Of a DNA stretch of 64,000 bases, positions 47,974 through 57,313 are shown piece after piece (the stretch's first letter is position 1; each line of letters begins with the position of its first letter). The notes below the pieces were generated by a model. It did not search any database, was not told the DNA's origin, and worked only from the letters and a program-made list of their open reading frames with translations. Position numbers and translations under genes: made by a program. Origin of the DNA: Alkaliphilus metalliredigens QYMF (GTDB taxonomy: Bacteria > Bacillota > Clostridia > Peptostreptococcales > Natronincolaceae); the NCBI RefSeq assembly GCF_000016985.1, contig NC_009633.1:2337539-2401538 (forward strand), given 5' to 3'.

Positions 47974-49299
47974 TTACTTCATTAGATTTTTACTAAAGCT
48001 GTATCCCTTTCGTCTTCCATAGGACATTCCACGGCTTCTTCGCTTTCTAAATCTCAGATGAGCAATGAATAATTGCCAGAATACCAATACCACTAGGAAG
48101 CCACCTACAAATACCATTGGACGTCTAAGTCCTTCTATTATTGTACGAGAAAATGATTTTAGCTCGATGGATTGAATCGGGACTAATTCTACCTCACCGA
48201 GTATTTCGCCTCCTAAGGAGTAAATGATTTTACCATAGGTCTCTTCCAATAGAATTGGAGCACTTAGTTCATCATTAATAATCAATTGTTTTTCGATAAG
48301 AGATGGGTCTACATCTATAGGTAATATCTTGGTGAGGGAATCTTTTGAATATAAGGAAACTTCATCCTCCACGCCTTTTAATAATGGCTCAGTGGTAACG
48401 TAATGTTGTTCTTCAACCAATTGAACAAGCTGATAATTTTCAAATCCATAGTCAATCAATGCCCTTGAATCAGCATAAACATTAACTCCCTGAGCGCCTA
48501 AAACAACTGAAATGAATCGCTGATCCCCTTGTATAGCCGAGGCAATTAGACAATTTTGTGCTGCGTTGGTAAACCCTGTTTTGAGACCTTCGACGATGTC
48601 ATACTTGATGTTTTGGTACTGTCCTCTGTATAAAATTTGATTTCCTGATCCCGTTCCCCATAGAAATCGATTGGTATTTCGATAATAACGAGTTTCAGGC
48701 GTAAATTCTGTTGGCTCAACGTCATAACGAACTGTGCCAGCAATTTCTCTAAGTACATCGAAGGTGATGGCATGTTTCCCGATCATGGCTAGATCGTAGG
48801 CTGTGGTTACGTGTTCCTCATCGGGTAAGCCATGGGGGTTGGTAAAGTGACTATTTAAAGCACCAAGCTCTTTAGCCCTTCGGTTCATTAGGTCAGCAAA
48901 GGCCTCAACGGATCCTGAGATGTGTGTTGCAAGCAGTTCAGCAACGTCATTTGCTGAACGGATCATCAGCACATGTAATAGCTCATTAACTGTGAAAGCC
49001 TCACCCTTTAAGAGATACATACCTGAACCACCAACGAACATATCTTCTTCTACTGTAATGACTTCGTCTAACTCAAGATTCTCTAAAACAAGTATCGCAG
49101 TAAGGGCCTTGGTAGTACTGGCAGGATAGGTGATTTCATGTGCATTTTTGTCATAAAGCACCTCTCCAGTCTGAAAATCAAGCAATACACCATTAGGGGC
49201 AGTGATAGAAGGTTTGCCTTCCCCATGAGATATATCAGGATTGAACATAAAAATTAAAGTAATCACACAAGTTAAAAATAAAGAAACACTTTTTTTCAT
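47974..49299 (-). CDS. dacF: D-alanyl-D-alanine carboxypeptidase (DacF type)
   Basis: 441 residues; ATG at 49299 (reverse) behind GGGGGTG, dropping nine residues of the longer frame. Signal peptide KKSVSLFLTCVITLIFMF, SxxK in YPASTTKALTAI, SxN in MIRSANDVAELL, KTG in GLKTGFTNAA, then a beta-rich domain and a C-terminal membrane helix with a basic tail (RFRKRRSRG). Trims pentapeptides; DacF-like enzymes act in the forespore. Confidence 0.92.
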   Translation of the reverse strand: MKKSVSLFLTCVITLIFMFNPDISHGEGKPSITAPNGVLLDFQTGEVLYDKNAHEITYPASTTKALTAILVLENLELDEVITVEEDMFVGGSGMYLLKGEAFTVNELLHVLMIRSANDVAELLATHISGSVEAFADLMNRRAKELGALNSHFTNPHGLPDEEHVTTAYDLAMIGKHAITFDVLREIAGTVRYDVEPTEFTPETRYYRNTNRFLWGTGSGNQILYRGQYQNIKYDIVEGLKTGFTNAAQNCLIASAIQGDQRFISVVLGAQGVNVYADSRALIDYGFENYQLVQLVEEQHYVTTEPLLKGVEDEVSLYSKDSLTKILPIDVDPSLIEKQLIINDELSAPILLEETYGKIIYSLGGEILGEVELVPIQSIELKSFSRTIIEGLRRPMVFVGGFLVVLVFWQLFIAHLRFRKRRSRGMSYGRRKGYSFSKNLMK

Positions 49300-49428
49300 C
49301 TGTAATACACCCCCCTCGTCAGCCAAGTTTCTACTTTATACAGTATATCAAACTTTTAGAAGAAAATTAAGGAAAAATTTTGTTAAATGTAAAGGAAATA
49401 AATGTTATCTTGTAGAAATAATAAAAAG

Positions 49429-49457
49429 TTGAACTATTATGGCGCGTATGATATAAA
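49429..49457 (+). promoter_or_regulatory. Promoter of comEA-selD
   Basis: TTGAAC (49429-49434), 17-bp spacer, TATAAA (49452-49457), 14 bases before the comEA start. Confidence 0.65.
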
Positions 49458-49471
49458 GGGGGTATAATAAA

Positions 49472-50101
49472 GTGAACCTTTCAAAGCAACAACGCTTTAT
49501 TGTTTTTGCAGTAGTTGCATCAATTGTGTTATTGGTAGGTACATTCAATCACTTGAGGGATAGACGGGAAAAATACATTTTAAGTGGAGACAATCAGAAG
49601 GCAAATGTTGATTTTCTTCAGGAGGATAATCTGGAGATTGTTTTAAACCAACCAGAAAAAATCATTGTACATATAGAAGGAGAAGTTTATGCACCTGGAA
49701 TATATGAATTAGGAGAAAGTAGCAGAATTTTTGATGCAGTAGAAGCAGCAGGTGGATTGACCCCTAATGCAGATCGTAGGAGGTTAAATCTTGCCAGACG
49801 ATTGAATGATGAGGAATTTATTTATGTTGTCAGTCATGATGAAACAGAGCCCGTAGATGCTAACTGGGGACAGGAAGCATTAGTGGCAGGCAATCAAAGT
49901 CAAAATGCACTTATCAACATCAATTATGCCGACACAGAAGACTTAAAAAAGCTAAATGGTATAGGGGATAGCTTAGCCAAAAGGATTATTGAATACAGAG
50001 AGCTCAATGGATATTATCAGCAAATTGAAGATATACAAAATGTGAGTGGTATTGGCGAAAAGAAGTTTCAGGATATAAAAGATGAGATTACCACTAGATA
50101 G
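49472..50101 (+). CDS. comEA: ComEA-like DNA-binding competence protein
   Basis: 209 residues, GTG start. Membrane helix (FIVFAVVASIVLLVGTF), SLBB domain (IIVHIEGEVYAPGIYELG) and two helix-hairpin-helix motifs (LININYADTEDLKKLNGIGD, QNVSGIGEKKFQDIK). Surface DNA receptor in transformation; no comEC follows here, instead selD. Confidence 0.9.
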   Translation: MNLSKQQRFIVFAVVASIVLLVGTFNHLRDRREKYILSGDNQKANVDFLQEDNLEIVLNQPEKIIVHIEGEVYAPGIYELGESSRIFDAVEAAGGLTPNADRRRLNLARRLNDEEFIYVVSHDETEPVDANWGQEALVAGNQSQNALININYADTEDLKKLNGIGDSLAKRIIEYRELNGYYQQIEDIQNVSGIGEKKFQDIKDEITTR

Positions 50102-50125
50102 GATTGAATAGGAGGAGAGCACAAA

Positions 50126-51166
50126 GTGAATGAAGACAAAAGACTAACTCAAATGACGGCTAGTGCAGGCTGAGCGGGCAAAATTGGACCCGATGTCCTG
50201 GCACAGGTGCTGTGTCATATACCGAGAATAAAAGATGAAAAACTCATTGTTGGATTAGAAACATCAGATGACGCTGCTGTTTATCAAATTGATGAAGAGC
50301 GGGCGCTGGTACAAACATTAGACTTCTTTACTCCTGTTGTTGATGACCCTTATACATATGGACAAATAGCAGCAGCAAATTCCCTAAGTGACGTCTATGC
50401 CATGGGGGGACAACCACTCACTGCCATGAATATCGTATGTTTTCCTAGTTGTTTGTCTCCAGATGTTCTTAAAGAGATCCTTAAGGGTGGGGCAGATAAA
50501 ATAATGGAAGCTAATTGCTTGTTAGTAGGGGGACACACAGTAGAGGATAACGAGCCAAAATATGGACTGTCTGTTACTGGCATGGTTTCTCCCCATGAGA
50601 TTTGGACTAATGCTGGGGCTAAAGTTGGGGAATACTTAATTTTAACTAAGCCAATTGGGACAGGAGTCCTGAACACAGCAATCAAAGTAGACATGGTAGA
50701 TGAAAGTCAATATGAGGACGCAGTCAAAGTGATGGTGACCCTCAATAAGTACGGGATGGAGGCACTGAAAGATTTCAACATTTCAGCTTGTACAGATATT
50801 ACTGGTTTTGGTTTATTAGGCCATGCCTATGAAATGGCAAAGGGAAGCCATGTTTCGCTGGAAATATACAGTGATCAAGTACCTTTCATAGCCGGGGTTA
50901 AAGAATTTGCTAGAATGGGGATTATTCCAGGTGGTATGTACGCCAACAAAAAGCATATTGAAAAAGATGTAAATGTCAACGGTGACGTGGAGGAAGTGAT
51001 AATGGATTTATTATATGATCCACAAACTTCTGGAGGACTATTGGTATCAATAGCTGAAGAACAAGTAGAAGAGGCTATAGAGAAGCTCACAGAGCTAAAT
51101 TTAACTGAGTTTGCTGTCATAGGGAAAGTCGTTGAAAAAGATGAATTTACAATCTATATAAAATAA
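50126..51166 (+). CDS. selD: Selenophosphate synthetase, selenocysteine-containing (in-frame UGA)
   Basis: 346 residues when UGA at 50171-50173 is read as selenocysteine (residue 16). The context TASAG-U-AGKIGP matches the SelD active site, where Cys or Sec precedes the catalytic Lys. GTG 50126 has GGAGGAG. Conventional calling would start at 50207 and lose the active site. Downstream blocks: [44 protein letters not shown]. Supplies selenophosphate for Sec-tRNA; selA, selB and tRNA-Sec are all in the window. Confidence 0.95.
50171..50215 (+). promoter_or_regulatory. Putative bacterial SECIS in selD
   Basis: The bases just after the UGA can fold, with CCTG-GCA-CAGG at 50198-50208 as an apical hairpin. 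SelB binds such a hairpin to decode UGA. The position fits; the exact fold is inference. Confidence 0.5.
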
Positions 51167-51173
51167 AGTTGGA

Positions 51174-51217
51174 CAAAGAAAGGAGACAGGCAATAGCCTG
51201 TCCCCTTTCTTTGTAAA
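51174..51217. terminator. Terminator between selD and agcS (convergent)
   Basis: ACAAAGAAAGG and GACAGGC pair with GCCTGTC and CCTTTCTTTGT; usable from both strands. Confidence 0.88.
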
Positions 51218-51239
51218 AATATATTAAATCATATTAATC

Positions 51240-52622
51240 TTAAACGTGTCTTTTAGTTGTAAAGAATTCCTTAGTCAACTTAAGAACAATACCACTTAAT
51301 CCTAATAGACCAATTAAGTTTGGTATAGCCATTAATCCGTTTAATGTATCCGCAACGTCCCAGATTAATTCTAATCCACCGATGGCACCAACAACAATTA
51401 ATGGAAGCCATAGAATACGGTAGAATTTATTGATTCCAGAACCAAATAAATGCTCAGCACATTTTTCACCATAGTAGGCCCAACTTAATATTGTAGAGAA
51501 TGCGAAGAATAGGATACCGATTGCTACGATAATTCCACCAGGACCTGGTAAACCATGATTAAAGGCAGCAGTGGTTAATGCGGCACCAGTCAACTGATCT
51601 CCAGCTACATCTACAAGTTTCCAAGCACCTGTTGTGATAATAGTAAGAGCTGTTAATGTACAAATAACAATTGTATCAGCAAATACTTCGAAAATACCCC
51701 ATAGTCCTTGTCGTACAGGGTGGTCTGTTTTTGCAGCAGCATGAGCGATTGGCGCACTACCTAAACCAGCCTCATTGGAGAATACCCCACGGGCAACACC
51801 AAATCGCATAGCCATCATAACAGTTGCGCCAGCAAACCCACCTACACCAGCTCTAGGTGTGAAGGCATAACTGAAGATTTCGCCAAATGCTGCAGGAATC
51901 GCAGCGGCATTTAGGATGATAATGACTGAAGCACCAATAATATAGAATACTGCCATGATCGGAACAACTTTTTCTGTAACAGAGGCAATTCGCTTAAGTC
52001 CTCCTAGGATAACTAAAGCAGCACCACCAGCTAAAGCTAATCCAGTTAGAAGCGGCGGAATGTTGAAAGTTGCATCTAATGCAGCTGCCACAGAGTTAGA
52101 CTGAACCATGTTTCCGATACCAAAGGCAGCTACTGCCCCAAATATCGAGAATATAATCGCAAGCCATCTCCAGCCCAGTCCCTTTTCAATATAGTACATA
52201 GGACCTCCAACCCAGCTACCTTCTGCATTCTTTTCACGATATTCAATTGCCAAAACAACTTCTGCAAATTTGGTCATCATACCAAAGAAAGCAGAAATCC
52301 ACATCCAGAAAATTGCACCTGGACCTCCAATTGCAATTGCTGTAGCAACACCGGCAATGTTACCAGTACCGATTGTTGCGGCTAAAGCAGTAGAGAGGGC
52401 TTGAAAAGGTGTAATATCTCCCTCTTCTGAAGCTTCTGGTTTGTCAAAAATTTTCATTAAGGTTTCTTTCATAGTAAATCCAAATTCTCTAACCTGTAAA
52501 AAGTTTGTCTTAAAAGAAAACCAAACACCAGTTCCAACTAACAGAATTAGCATATAAGGTCCCCAAACAAGGCTGTTTATGAAACCATTAATATTTTCAA
52601 TAGCACTTATAAAACCGTACAC
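51240..52622 (-). CDS. Sodium:alanine symporter family (AGCS) protein
   Basis: 460 residues with about ten membrane helices. STALAATIGTGNIAGVATAI (about 68-87), GGPMYYIEKGLG and RGVFSNEAGLGSAPIAHAAA are family signatures. Imports alanine or glycine with Na+. It lies alone on the minus strand between selD and selA; I checked its 5' region for a glycine riboswitch and saw none. Ribosome site AAGGAGG before ATG 52622. Confidence 0.94.
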   Translation of the reverse strand: MYGFISAIENINGFINSLVWGPYMLILLVGTGVWFSFKTNFLQVREFGFTMKETLMKIFDKPEASEEGDITPFQALSTALAATIGTGNIAGVATAIAIGGPGAIFWMWISAFFGMMTKFAEVVLAIEYREKNAEGSWVGGPMYYIEKGLGWRWLAIIFSIFGAVAAFGIGNMVQSNSVAAALDATFNIPPLLTGLALAGGAALVILGGLKRIASVTEKVVPIMAVFYIIGASVIIILNAAAIPAAFGEIFSYAFTPRAGVGGFAGATVMMAMRFGVARGVFSNEAGLGSAPIAHAAAKTDHPVRQGLWGIFEVFADTIVICTLTALTIITTGAWKLVDVAGDQLTGAALTTAAFNHGLPGPGGIIVAIGILFFAFSTILSWAYYGEKCAEHLFGSGINKFYRILWLPLIVVGAIGGLELIWDVADTLNGLMAIPNLIGLLGLSGIVLKLTKEFFTTKRHV

Positions 52623-53210
52623 ATTAAAACCTCCTTAGAATTTAGTAATAATAAATGTAATGCGTTGTGCTCAGACTAGTAAGAAGGATAAATCGCTCTA
52701 CGAACTATGTAACTAAAATGTTCACCCCCCTAGCTAAGATTTGATGGCTTCATTTCAAGGACTAATCAAATAAGAAACGTAAAGTCTCAGATGAAAGTAG
52801 ATGCGAATAAAAAATGTATTTAAACGCAAGTTACTGAAGATAACTTCAATGATGAATTTGAAATGAAGTCTAAGAATTTTAAGTAAATAATTTCGAAAAG
52901 CACACCAGTAGAGAGTATTCCACATATCAGTAGAGAGTATTCCAAATTTGTACAACCTTCTTACTATTTACTATATTAACACAAATGTAACAGAAATGAA
53001 ATAATTTTTTCCATAGGATACCAGTTAGTCTAGATATAAATAGGTGATTTACTGCACTAGATATTATAAAAGAAGCTTGTGCTTATAAGTGAAGATATAG
53101 AACATTTCTTATGTACTTTATAAAATGTTTTCTCATGGACAAGCCGCATATTCTAGAAAAAAATATGTTATAATCAACATAACACTTAACACGTAAGGAG
53201 TGATTGATCG
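52623..53210. other. Intergenic between agcS and selA
   Basis: AT-rich, with no credible gene; a 66-codon minus-strand frame (52755-52955) has no family features. CAGTAGAGAGTATTCCA occurs twice, at 52906-52922 and 52928-52944. Confidence 0.5.
53166..53174 (+). promoter_or_regulatory. Extended -10 promoter of selA
   Basis: TGTTATAAT with no good -35 box, 36 bases before the selA start. The TGn extension can replace a -35. Confidence 0.45.
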
Positions 53211-54614
53211 ATGAATAAAGGAAGAATATTAAGTCAACTGCCCTCGGTGGATGAACTTATAAAGAACCTTGAACATGATAAGCTTGAAAAAATGATACCA
53301 AGAAGTGTCGTTGTAGAACAAACGAGAATAACAGTTGATACCTATAGAAAAGCCATCTTAACAATGGATGAAGGCTCACTGAGAGATTATCAAATTGATA
53401 TCACCTCGATGCATGATGAAATTAAGCAAGCCTGTGAGTCCTTTTGCTCTATGAACTTACGAGAAGTGATTAATGGAACAGGGGTCATTTTACATACTAA
53501 TTTAGGAAGGTCATTGCTTAGTGAAGAAATAAAAGGACAGATATGGGAAGTTGCTTCCGGGTACTCTACATTAGAGATCGATGTCACCACGGGGAAAAGG
53601 GGAAGTCGATACAACCACGTAGTTGACGTTTTAAAACACTTGACTGGAGCAGAGGATGCGTTGGTTGTCAATAATAATGCCGCAGCGGTCATGCTTGTGT
53701 TAGGGACAATTGCTAAGGGCAAAGAGGTGATTGTGTCTAGGGGAGAGCTAGTGGAAATCGGAGGCTCCTTTCGTGTGCCTGATGTAATGGAACAAAGTGG
53801 AGGCAAGCTAAGAGAGGTTGGAACCACAAACAAAACACATTTGTGGGATTATGAAGGGGCGATTTCAGACGAAACTGCCGCTTTACTAAAAGTACATACA
53901 AGTAATTATCGGATTATGGGATTTACTGAATCCGTAGGCCTAGAAGAGATAGTCGAGCTTGGCAACCGATATCATATTCCAACCATAGAAGATATTGGTA
54001 GTGGCGTTTTAATTGATTTACAAAAATATGGTTTAGCACATGAACCAACAGTTCAGGAAAGTGTGAAAGCCGGTGTTGACATTGTTACTTTTAGTGGGGA
54101 CAAGCTATTAGGAGGACCACAAGCTGGCATCATTGTTGGAAAGCGCAAGTGGATTGAAAAAATGAAAAAGAACCCTCTAACCCGAGCTATTAGAGTAGAC
54201 AAATTAACCATGGCGGCTTTGGAAGCCACATTAAAACTCTATTTAGATGAAGACACAGCGATTAAACATATTCCAACACTAAAAATGCTAACGGAAAACC
54301 TAGACACAATTTCTGAGCGCGCATCGGACTTGTTTAGAAAGTTACAAGCTTTAGATGAGCACCTGCTAGTGAGAATTGAAGAGGATTTTTCTCAAGTGGG
54401 AGGCGGCTCTATGCCTCTTGAAAAATTACCAACAAAAGTAATTACCCTTGAGCATACAATTCTATCTGCGGCTCAAATGGAGACTAAACTGAGAAACTTT
54501 AAAAGACCGATTTTCACTAGGATTCGAGATGAAAAAGTAATGATGGATTTAAGAACCATAAGAGAGAAGGATTTTGTATTTATTGTAGAGGCATTAAAGA
54601 CAGTTGCAAAGTAA
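53211..54614 (+). CDS. selA: L-seryl-tRNA(Sec) selenium transferase
   Basis: 467 residues, PLP enzyme converting Ser-tRNA-Sec to Sec-tRNA-Sec with selenophosphate. REVINGTGVILHTNLGRSLL (about 83-102), NNNAAAVMLVL and the PLP lysine in FSGDKLLGGPQAG (near residue 298) are present. Eleven bases before selB. Confidence 0.97.
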   Translation: MNKGRILSQLPSVDELIKNLEHDKLEKMIPRSVVVEQTRITVDTYRKAILTMDEGSLRDYQIDITSMHDEIKQACESFCSMNLREVINGTGVILHTNLGRSLLSEEIKGQIWEVASGYSTLEIDVTTGKRGSRYNHVVDVLKHLTGAEDALVVNNNAAAVMLVLGTIAKGKEVIVSRGELVEIGGSFRVPDVMEQSGGKLREVGTTNKTHLWDYEGAISDETAALLKVHTSNYRIMGFTESVGLEEIVELGNRYHIPTIEDIGSGVLIDLQKYGLAHEPTVQESVKAGVDIVTFSGDKLLGGPQAGIIVGKRKWIEKMKKNPLTRAIRVDKLTMAALEATLKLYLDEDTAIKHIPTLKMLTENLDTISERASDLFRKLQALDEHLLVRIEEDFSQVGGGSMPLEKLPTKVITLEHTILSAAQMETKLRNFKRPIFTRIRDEKVMMDLRTIREKDFVFIVEALKTVAK

Positions 54615-54625
54615 GGAGGGACCAC

Positions 54626-56521
54626 GTGGAAAACATAGTAATCGGAACAGCGGGACATATTGATCATGGAAAGACAACGCTGATCAAGGCACTGACAGGC
54701 AGGGAAACAGATCGATTAAAGGAAGAGAAAAAAAGAGGGATTTCAATTGAGTTGGGTTTTACATATTTTGACCTGCCAAGTGGTAAAAGAGCAGGTATTA
54801 TTGATGTACCAGGACATGAAAAATTTATTAGAAATATGTTGGCTGGTGTTGGTGGTATGGATATTGTTTTGTTGGTTGTGGCAGCTGACGAAGGGGTTAT
54901 GCCACAAACCAAGGAACATTTAGATATTATTTCTGTATTAAATATTAAAAAGGGTATCATTGTGATTACCAAGGCGGGATTAGTAGATGAGGAGTGGCTA
55001 GAATTAGTTAAGGCAGATATAAAGGAAAGGGTGAAGGATACCTTTTTAAGAGACGCAGATATGATGGCAGTCGACTCCGTTAATCAAATAGGCATTAAAG
55101 AATTGGTTGAAAAAATAGATCACCTGACAAATGAAACTGGTCCTAGAGATACCAATAGCCCTGCTAGGATGCCTATTGATAGAGTATTCACCATTACAGG
55201 ATTTGGAACTGTGGTCACTGGGACATTGGGGCAGGGGAAAATCACAGTAGAAGATACCATGGAGATTTTACCAGCAAAGCAAAAAGTTCGAATCAGAAAT
55301 ATTCAGGTCCATGGAAAGTCTGTTAAGACTGCCTATGCTGGGCAAAGAGTCGCAATCAATTTAGCAAATGTTAAAAAGGAAGAAATTGAAAGAGGGTTTA
55401 TTTTAGCACAAATAGATAGCTTAGAAGCAACAATGATGATAGATGCAAAGTTTAATATGTTAAAGGATGCACAAAGAATTATTAAAAATAGAGACAGGGT
55501 TAGAATTTATCATGGATCAGCAGAAGTATTGGCAAGGGTGAGCTTATTGGGAACAGATGAATTACTCCCAGGTGAAAGCAGCTTTGTCCAATTTAGACTT
55601 GAGGAATTGACTGCTATTAAAAAGGATGATCCACTTGTCATACGTTTATACTCACCTATGGAGACCCTGGGGGGAGCAATTGTCATTGATGGCAATCCTC
55701 AAAAACACAAAAGATTCGATCAAAAAGTAATTGAAGATTTGGCCTTACGTGAGAAAGGGACCCTTAAAGAGGTGATTGAGAAGCAAGTGGAACGATATAG
55801 CAATGAATACCCAGATATTTCATTTATTTCCAAAACAATGGGATTGCAATTAACAGAAGTTAAGGAGCAAATTCAATTACTAGAACAAGAAGACAAGGTG
55901 GTTTTTCTGGGTTCGGGACATGTTTTACACCAAAAATATTTTGGGGATTTAAAAGAGAAGTCATTGACGTTACTAAGCTCTTACCATGAGGGGAATCCTT
56001 TAAGAAAAGGTATGTTAAAGGAAGAATTAATCAGCAGGCTTTTTACCACTAAGTTTAATAAAGTTGCTGATTCTTTTTTACAGAAACTCTTTGAAGCAGG
56101 GGAAATAAAAATCTACCAAAAATATGTGGCCATGAGTACCTTTCAAGTCAAGTTTAATGAACAGCATCAAAAAATAAGAGCTTTATTAGAGAAGGCTTAC
56201 GGAGAGCAATTTTATAATCCCCCAAGGTTAGAGGATGTAACGAAACAATTACCATTCGACAATGAAATAATAAACCAAGTAATCGAGGCGATCATGGATG
56301 AGGTGTTGATTAAAATTAGTTCAGACATCACACTTCATATGGATGCCTATAAAGAAGCAAAAAATAAGTTGTCAGATCACATTGAGAAAAACGGAAAAAT
56401 AACATTGTCGGAGTTTCGTGATCTTCTAGATACAAGTAGAAAGTTTGCGGTTGCAATTTTAGAGCATTTCGACAACCACAAGATTACAAAGCGACTAGGG
56501 GATACACGAGTCTTAATGTAA
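54626..56521 (+). CDS. selB: Selenocysteine-specific elongation factor SelB
   Basis: 631 residues, GTG start. EF-Tu-like GTPase: [16 protein letters not shown] (G1, about 8-23), [15 protein letters not shown] (G3), then beta-barrel domains and C-terminal winged helices ([34 protein letters not shown]) that bind SECIS. Delivers Sec-tRNA to UGA codons such as that in selD. Confidence 0.97.
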   Translation: MENIVIGTAGHIDHGKTTLIKALTGRETDRLKEEKKRGISIELGFTYFDLPSGKRAGIIDVPGHEKFIRNMLAGVGGMDIVLLVVAADEGVMPQTKEHLDIISVLNIKKGIIVITKAGLVDEEWLELVKADIKERVKDTFLRDADMMAVDSVNQIGIKELVEKIDHLTNETGPRDTNSPARMPIDRVFTITGFGTVVTGTLGQGKITVEDTMEILPAKQKVRIRNIQVHGKSVKTAYAGQRVAINLANVKKEEIERGFILAQIDSLEATMMIDAKFNMLKDAQRIIKNRDRVRIYHGSAEVLARVSLLGTDELLPGESSFVQFRLEELTAIKKDDPLVIRLYSPMETLGGAIVIDGNPQKHKRFDQKVIEDLALREKGTLKEVIEKQVERYSNEYPDISFISKTMGLQLTEVKEQIQLLEQEDKVVFLGSGHVLHQKYFGDLKEKSLTLLSSYHEGNPLRKGMLKEELISRLFTTKFNKVADSFLQKLFEAGEIKIYQKYVAMSTFQVKFNEQHQKIRALLEKAYGEQFYNPPRLEDVTKQLPFDNEIINQVIEAIMDEVLIKISSDITLHMDAYKEAKNKLSDHIEKNGKITLSEFRDLLDTSRKFAVAILEHFDNHKITKRLGDTRVLM

Positions 56522-56559
56522 CATACAAATAGGTATTGAACCCTAAAAGAGGTGAAAAA

Positions 56560-57249
56560 ATGGTATACAAATTGCTAGTTGTTGACGATGAACCGTTATT
56601 AGTGAAAGGATTGAGATATAGTCTTGAACAAGATGGGTACGAAATATTATCTGCCTCTGATGGCGAAGAGGCCTTAGATAAATTTAATAAAGGGTCCTTC
56701 GATTTAATCATTTTAGATTTAATGCTACCTAAAATCGACGGATTGGAGGTGTGTCAAACAATTAGACAAACCTCACAAACGCCGATTATTATGCTGACGG
56801 CTAAGGGTGAAGACATGACTAAAATACTAGGGCTAGAGTATGGCGCTGATGATTACATGACAAAACCCTTTAATATTTTAGAACTAAAAGCAAGAATAAA
56901 AGCAGTTCTAAGGAGAGCACAAAGCAAAGAAGGAAATGTGGGAGAACGTGTGATTCATATTGATGACTTTAAAATCAATACAATGGGCAGAAAAGTAAGC
57001 ATACATGGGGAAGAAGTCAATTTGACCGCCAAGGAGTTTGATCTATTACTACTCTTAGCATCAAATCATGGTAAGGTCTATAGTAGGGAGGCGCTATTGG
57101 AAATCATATGGGGATATGAATATTTTGGAGACCTGAGAACAGTAGATGTACATGTGAGAAGATTAAGAGAAAAGGTAGAATCAAACTCTAGCCAACCAAA
57201 GTATATCTTAACTAAATGGGGGGTAGGCTATTATTTTAGAACCAAATAA
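56560..57249 (+). CDS. OmpR/PhoB-family response regulator
   Basis: 229 residues from ATG 56560 with AAGAGGTGA. Receiver domain with DDE acidic pocket (VVDDEP), phospho-Asp in IILDLMLPKIDG (about 53), Thr in MLTAKG and Lys in TKPF; winged-helix effector (VNLTAKEFDLLLLLASNHGK, RTVDVHVRRLREKVE). The WalR/ResD type is closest. Partner kinase follows. Confidence 0.95.
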   Translation: MVYKLLVVDDEPLLVKGLRYSLEQDGYEILSASDGEEALDKFNKGSFDLIILDLMLPKIDGLEVCQTIRQTSQTPIIMLTAKGEDMTKILGLEYGADDYMTKPFNILELKARIKAVLRRAQSKEGNVGERVIHIDDFKINTMGRKVSIHGEEVNLTAKEFDLLLLLASNHGKVYSREALLEIIWGYEYFGDLRTVDVHVRRLREKVESNSSQPKYILTKWGVGYYFRTK

Positions 57250-57313
57250 TCGCTTTTTTAGTATTAGGTGGAAGCTCATTTCCACTTATTTACTATTACT
57301 TTTAGTTGCCCTA

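Noticed and set aside
52906-52944. Mini CRISPR array
   Set aside because: Only two 17-bp repeats with a 5-bp gap; no cas genes.
52755-52955. 66-codon minus-strand ORF upstream of agcS
   Set aside because: AT-rich, Phe/Leu/Ile-biased, overlaps the direct repeats and has no recognisable domain.
52623-52960. Glycine riboswitch upstream of agcS
   Set aside because: The conserved core of the glycine riboswitch is not found on the minus strand.
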